Program-made: the position numbers and the translations under genes
Notes under the pieces: generated by a model
What the model was told of the DNA's origin: nothing
The model's input: only the letters and a program-made list of their open reading frames with translations
Databases searched by the model: none
NCBI GenBank assembly: GCA_016926925.1
Contig: JAFGNQ010000377.1
Location: forward strand, 1 to 8,338
Direction: 5' to 3'
From: Candidatus Aminicenantota bacterium
Lineage (GTDB): Bacteria > Acidobacteriota > Aminicenantia > Aminicenantales > Aminicenantaceae
Length of the DNA stretch: 8,338 bases
Shown here: piece after piece, positions 5,825 through 8,338 of the stretch
How positions within the stretch are numbered: position 1 is the stretch's first letter
Layout of the letters: each line of letters opens with the position of its first letter

Positions 5825-7159
5825 TCAGGATAAGGCTTCCCGAATCCAATTCGCGCCGACAATCACGATAGCGATGGGAATGGCCACTCTCATCCACCAA
5901 TACAGAAAAAGCGGAAAAGGGCGTCGCATTCCCCGGCTCAGTTCTTTGAGGGAATCAGACCTTCGAATGAACCAAACGGATGTGATTACGGCCATAAGCG
6001 ATCCGACGGCCTGCATGCCTGAGCCAAAAATCAAATCCCAGGGGATGAATACTTTAAAATTGATCATTGGCGGCAGTGCAAGAAAAAAGACGATGAAGCA
6101 GACCCAACCGACAGCTTTTTTCCTGTCCAGACCAGTGTTGTCCACCAAGCCGCCTATGAGTACTTCAAAAGCGGCCACATCGGACAAGAAGGCCGCTCCG
6201 AAGAGACCTAGAAAAAACAGGAGTCCGAACAGCCATCCCATTGGCATCATAGCGAATGTTTTGGGAAGTGTAACGAAGATAAGGTCCGGTCCCGAGCTAG
6301 GTTCCAGGCCGAAAGCGAATACGGCTGGAAATATGGCGAATCCTGCCAGGATTCCGGCGGTCGATGCGCCCAGTCCGGTCAGGATGGCATTCTTCGGGAT
6401 CGCGTCCTCACTGTTCATGTAAGAGCCATATATGACCATGAAGGTGCCTCCCAATGACATCGAAAAAAAGGCCATTCCGAGCGCGGCGGCCATAACAGAC
6501 GGTGTTAAAGCGCTGAATTCAAAACTTCCGATGTACCACATGACCCCTCGCATCGCCCCTTTTAGCGATAACGCCCGAAAAATCAGGACTATCAAAACTG
6601 TGAACATCATGGGAACAACCCAGCGGCTGATCCGTTCTATTCCTTTATTCAGCCCTTTTTTTAAAACGACCGCACATGAAAGGATGACGATCAATGTCAT
6701 CATGGTCTGCAGGATTAAGGACAGCAAGTTGATACCCTGATGAGGAGGCAGAATGGATTGTCCGTCAATGTTTATTCCGAATGCATTGGAGGCTTCGGCA
6801 ATCACATGAAATCCGACCCAACCCAAAGCGTTGGAGTAATAGCCTGAGGCAACAAGAACGATTCCGAACAGAAAAACCCCTATGATCTTTCCACCCGGGA
6901 TGCCCCCTTTTTCAAAAGCGCCAAGAGTGCCTCTTCCAGTATGACGGCCCAGCATCCATTCGCACATCAATGCGGGAATTCCTACAAAGAAAATAACGAA
7001 CATGTAAAACAGGACGAAAGCCGATCCTCCGAACCTCCCAGCCATATAGGGGAATCTCCAAACCGCTCCCAATCCGACAGCAACCCCGATCATGGTCGTT
7101 ACCAATCCATAAATGGAAGAGAAGGTTTCTCTTTTTGAAGATCGGCCGGTTCGTGTCAT
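5825..7159 (-). CDS. Neurotransmitter:sodium symporter (SNF) family transporter with altered sodium sites
   Basis: Inner-membrane transporter of the LeuT-fold NSS family; substrate unknown, amino acids being usual for bacterial members. The 444 residues contain about 11 hydrophobic segments (near 18-37, 46-66, 92-122, 146-167, 179-196, 217-247, 262-286, 306-337, 348-364, 376-397 and 416-440), normal for bacterial NSS proteins. TM1 carries the signature VGLGAVWRFPYM (28-39) with the gating R35; EWMLGR (67-72) ends TM2; YY at 107-108 matches the substrate-contacting Tyr of LeuT TM3; FFSMSLGG (231-238) is the unwound part of TM6. Hand alignment with LeuT shows changes at sodium ligands: Asn27 is A32, Thr254 is S233, Asn286 appears to be Ala, and Thr354 (Asp in SERT) is L325, with an Asp two residues on (D327). 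It may therefore use a different ion or coupling mode. The start is ATG at 7159, with AAAGG 7 nt upstream. It is divergent from dapF. Confidence 0.9.
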   Translation of the reverse strand: MTRTGRSSKRETFSSIYGLVTTMIGVAVGLGAVWRFPYMAGRFGGSAFVLFYMFVIFFVGIPALMCEWMLGRHTGRGTLGAFEKGGIPGGKIIGVFLFGIVLVASGYYSNALGWVGFHVIAEASNAFGINIDGQSILPPHQGINLLSLILQTMMTLIVILSCAVVLKKGLNKGIERISRWVVPMMFTVLIVLIFRALSLKGAMRGVMWYIGSFEFSALTPSVMAAALGMAFFSMSLGGTFMVIYGSYMNSEDAIPKNAILTGLGASTAGILAGFAIFPAVFAFGLEPSSGPDLIFVTLPKTFAMMPMGWLFGLLFFLGLFGAAFLSDVAAFEVLIGGLVDNTGLDRKKAVGWVCFIVFFLALPPMINFKVFIPWDLIFGSGMQAVGSLMAVITSVWFIRRSDSLKELSRGMRRPFPLFLYWWMRVAIPIAIVIVGANWIREALS

Positions 7160-7166
7160 TTTTTAG

Positions 7167-7171
7167 CCTTT
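7167..7171 (-). promoter_or_regulatory. Ribosome binding site of the transporter gene
   Basis: AAAGG on the minus strand, 7 nt before the ATG at 7159-7157, supports this start. No convincing -35/-10 pair for this gene was found further upstream. Confidence 0.5.
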
Positions 7172-7198
7172 GACGCGATTCCAAATTTCAATTATCCT
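7170..7198 (+). promoter_or_regulatory. Candidate sigma-70-like promoter upstream of dapF
   Basis: TTGACG (7170-7175, five of six matches) and TATCCT (7193-7198, four of six) have a 17-nt spacer. Initiation near 7205 would give dapF a leader of about 205 nt. This -35 box overlaps the ribosome binding site of the divergent transporter gene, so the two transcription units are tightly packed. Closer promoters to dapF were looked for and none was convincing. Confidence 0.4.
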
Positions 7199-7204
7199 GA
7201 ATAT

Positions 7205-7409
7205 GCAAAAAAAATGCGGATATGCGCTACAACCGGATCGAAACAAGAACATCATTCATTATCCTTTGAAACAAAGCAAATGGAATTTGCGGTGTTCAGC
7301 CGTCAGTTCCAGCAAGCTTCAGCCTGCGGATCGAAGCTGCCGCAAGCTCGAATCGCGAGCCTTTCAGGGTCTTATTTTTATTTACCAAAGTACGGCAAAA
7401 AATAAAAGA
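7205..7409 (+). promoter_or_regulatory. Long structured leader of dapF with overlapping hairpins
   Basis: This stretch between the candidate promoter and dapF is unassigned. Its 3' half is rich in inverted repeats. GC-A-AGCTTC (7312-7320) pairs with GAAGCTGC (7333-7340), an 8-bp stem with one bulged A. GCTCG (7346-7350) pairs with CGAGC (7356-7360). GAGCC (7357-7361) pairs imperfectly with GGGTC (7367-7371), and a U-rich run TTATTTTTATTT (7372-7383) follows. The second and third hairpins share 7357-7360 and cannot form together, an arrangement that could permit attenuation. No lysine-riboswitch or T-box features were recognised. The dapF frame also stays open through the region, but without family similarity. 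Confidence 0.3.
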
Positions 7410-8231
7410 ATGAATCGCACATTGAAGTTTACAAAGATGTCGGCGACAGGAAACGATTTTATCCTGTTCGATAATCGCAATGGTATTTTCTCCGGTAAGG
7501 AAAGCCCTTTTTTTAGAAAAATATGCCAACGACGCTATTCTATCGGAGCCGATGGGATTATTCTGCTGGAAGCAAGTCCTGAAGCCGATTTTCAGTACCG
7601 TCATTTCAATTCCGATGGGAGCCTGGCAGAAATGTGCGGGAATGGGGCGCGTGCCGTTTGCTATTACGCAGTTTCCAAAAAGCTGGCGCCTTCCCACATC
7701 GTTTTTGAAGTCATGGGCGCACGACACGAAGCATGGGTCACCGGTACTGAAGTCAAGCTTAAACTCCCGCCTCCCTGTCATGCTCAACCCGGATTGGGAA
7801 TCGTTTCAGAGGAACATTTGGAAGAGGGAGGGTATGTCGAAGTAGGGGTTCCTCATCTCGTTATATTTGTGAAAAAGGCAGAAGATGCGAGCGTTCTGGA
7901 GGAAGGGAGGCGATACGCATCCCATTCTCATTTTAAAAACAGGACCAATGTCAATTTCGTTCAGTTTTTGGATTCCGCCGCACTTCGTGTGAGGACGTAT
8001 GAACGCGGCGTCGAAGACGAGACCCTTTCCTGTGGAACGGGTGCAATCGCGTCGGCTGTTATCTCCCATATCGTCAAGGGGGTAAAACCGCCGGTTTTGG
8101 TCCACACTACAGGCGGAGATCTTGTTGTTGACTGGGAAAATTTCCGAAAAGCCGTGTTTCTATCAGGGAGTGCGCACATTATCTACGAAGCCGAAATGCT
8201 GTCCACTGAAGGACAGGGACCATCCGAGTAA
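7410..8231 (+). CDS. dapF: Diaminopimelate epimerase
   Basis: Converts LL-2,6-diaminopimelate to the meso form without a cofactor, the step before lysine formation and the source of meso-DAP for peptidoglycan; cytoplasmic. The 273 residues match the family length. The two catalytic cysteines are present: C76 in NSDGSLAEMCGNGARA (67-82) and C208 in ERGVEDETLSCGTGAIA (199-215). FTKMSATGNDFILFDN (7-22) is the N-terminal signature, GVPHLVIFV (146-154) takes the place of the GNPH motif, a variant I believe occurs in the family, and TNVNF (179-183) follows. The start is ATG at 7410, which places the signature at residue 7 as usual; upstream, AAAAGA is only a weak ribosome binding site. The same frame is open 80 codons further upstream (to a TTG at 7170 and an ATG at 7203), but that part does not look like DapF. 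It shows that lysine is made by the DAP route in an organism that also carries the saccharopine degradation pair. Confidence 0.96.
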   Translation: MNRTLKFTKMSATGNDFILFDNRNGIFSGKESPFFRKICQRRYSIGADGIILLEASPEADFQYRHFNSDGSLAEMCGNGARAVCYYAVSKKLAPSHIVFEVMGARHEAWVTGTEVKLKLPPPCHAQPGLGIVSEEHLEEGGYVEVGVPHLVIFVKKAEDASVLEEGRRYASHSHFKNRTNVNFVQFLDSAALRVRTYERGVEDETLSCGTGAIASAVISHIVKGVKPPVLVHTTGGDLVVDWENFRKAVFLSGSAHIIYEAEMLSTEGQGPSE

Positions 8232-8338
8232 CTGAAACATGGGTATTTAGGCTATTTGCATATTGATACGGCGCAAAACATTTATTGTTCCGTTAAAATC
8301 CGCACCGCAGATTGATCCTTCGCTTTCGTCAAAAGGTC
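8232..8338. other. Right-edge region after dapF, possible 3' end of a minus-strand gene
   Basis: No plus-strand gene begins here. Two minus-strand frames are open at the window edge. One ends at 8282 with the C-terminal sequence LLTKAKDQSAVRILTEQ; the other ends at 8247 with FNGTINVLRRINMQIA. Either could be the tail of a gene converging with dapF, but neither is long enough to recognise. No intrinsic terminator for dapF was identified. Confidence 0.25.

Noticed and set aside
5874..6740. Two plus-strand open frames opposite the transporter gene.
   Set aside because: Both are antisense to clear transmembrane helices and motifs of the NSS transporter, with no sign of a ribosome site or known family.
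2435..8300. The 13-base string TTCCGTTAAAATC occurs at 2435-2447 (inside the LKR gene) and at 8288-8300, and on the minus strand both can encode GADFNG.
   Set aside because: One shared 13-mer is about what chance predicts for all pairs in a window of this size, and the flanks are not similar.
1..8338. CRISPR arrays, tRNA or rRNA genes, insertion-sequence ends, phage or toxin-antitoxin genes.
   Set aside because: No regularly spaced repeats, cloverleaf-like segments, transposase motifs or paired small genes were seen; nearly all the sequence is taken up by identifiable genes.

Overview
The window looks like ordinary chromosomal DNA of a Gram-negative-type bacterium with near-even base composition. 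It has no insertion sequence, tRNA, rRNA or CRISPR array that I can see. The phylum is not resolved. A two-gene lysine-ketoglutarate reductase/saccharopine dehydrogenase set, a Memo-family protein and a HIGN-type cysteinyl-tRNA synthetase together would fit a deltaproteobacterial or less-studied environmental lineage, but that is only an impression.

Left block, minus strand (99-3653): an LKR-type gene is followed after 22 nt by a saccharopine dehydrogenase gene and after a further 80 nt by a Memo-family gene. The first two are collinear with the two halves of the fused LKR/SDH enzyme of animals and plants, so together they probably turn lysine into 2-aminoadipate semialdehyde plus glutamate. 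The Memo gene can be read through from this pair but also has its own sigma-70-like promoter, a consensus Shine-Dalgarno and a TTG start.

Middle block, plus strand (3789-5738): cysS is divergent from the LKR gene, and each has its own promoter in the 170-nt gap. The cysS promoter lies so close to the only possible ATG that the mRNA is predicted to be leaderless. After a terminator-like hairpin comes yraN, a small UPF0102 gene.

Right block: an 11-helix neurotransmitter:sodium-symporter-family transporter on the minus strand (5825-7159) converges on yraN. It is divergent from dapF (7410-8231, plus), which has a long structured leader of about 205 nt. The transporter lacks residues that normally bind sodium in this family. 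dapF shows that the cell makes lysine and meso-diaminopimelate by the DAP route, so the window holds both a lysine-making gene and a lysine-degrading pair.

Four promoter candidates share a TTGAC-type -35 box and exactly 17-bp spacing, which supports one housekeeping-sigma promoter style. I found no clearly new multi-gene system. The items most worth a second look are the transporter with altered sodium sites, the split LKR/SDH pair beside a Memo gene, the leaderless cysS and the dapF leader.
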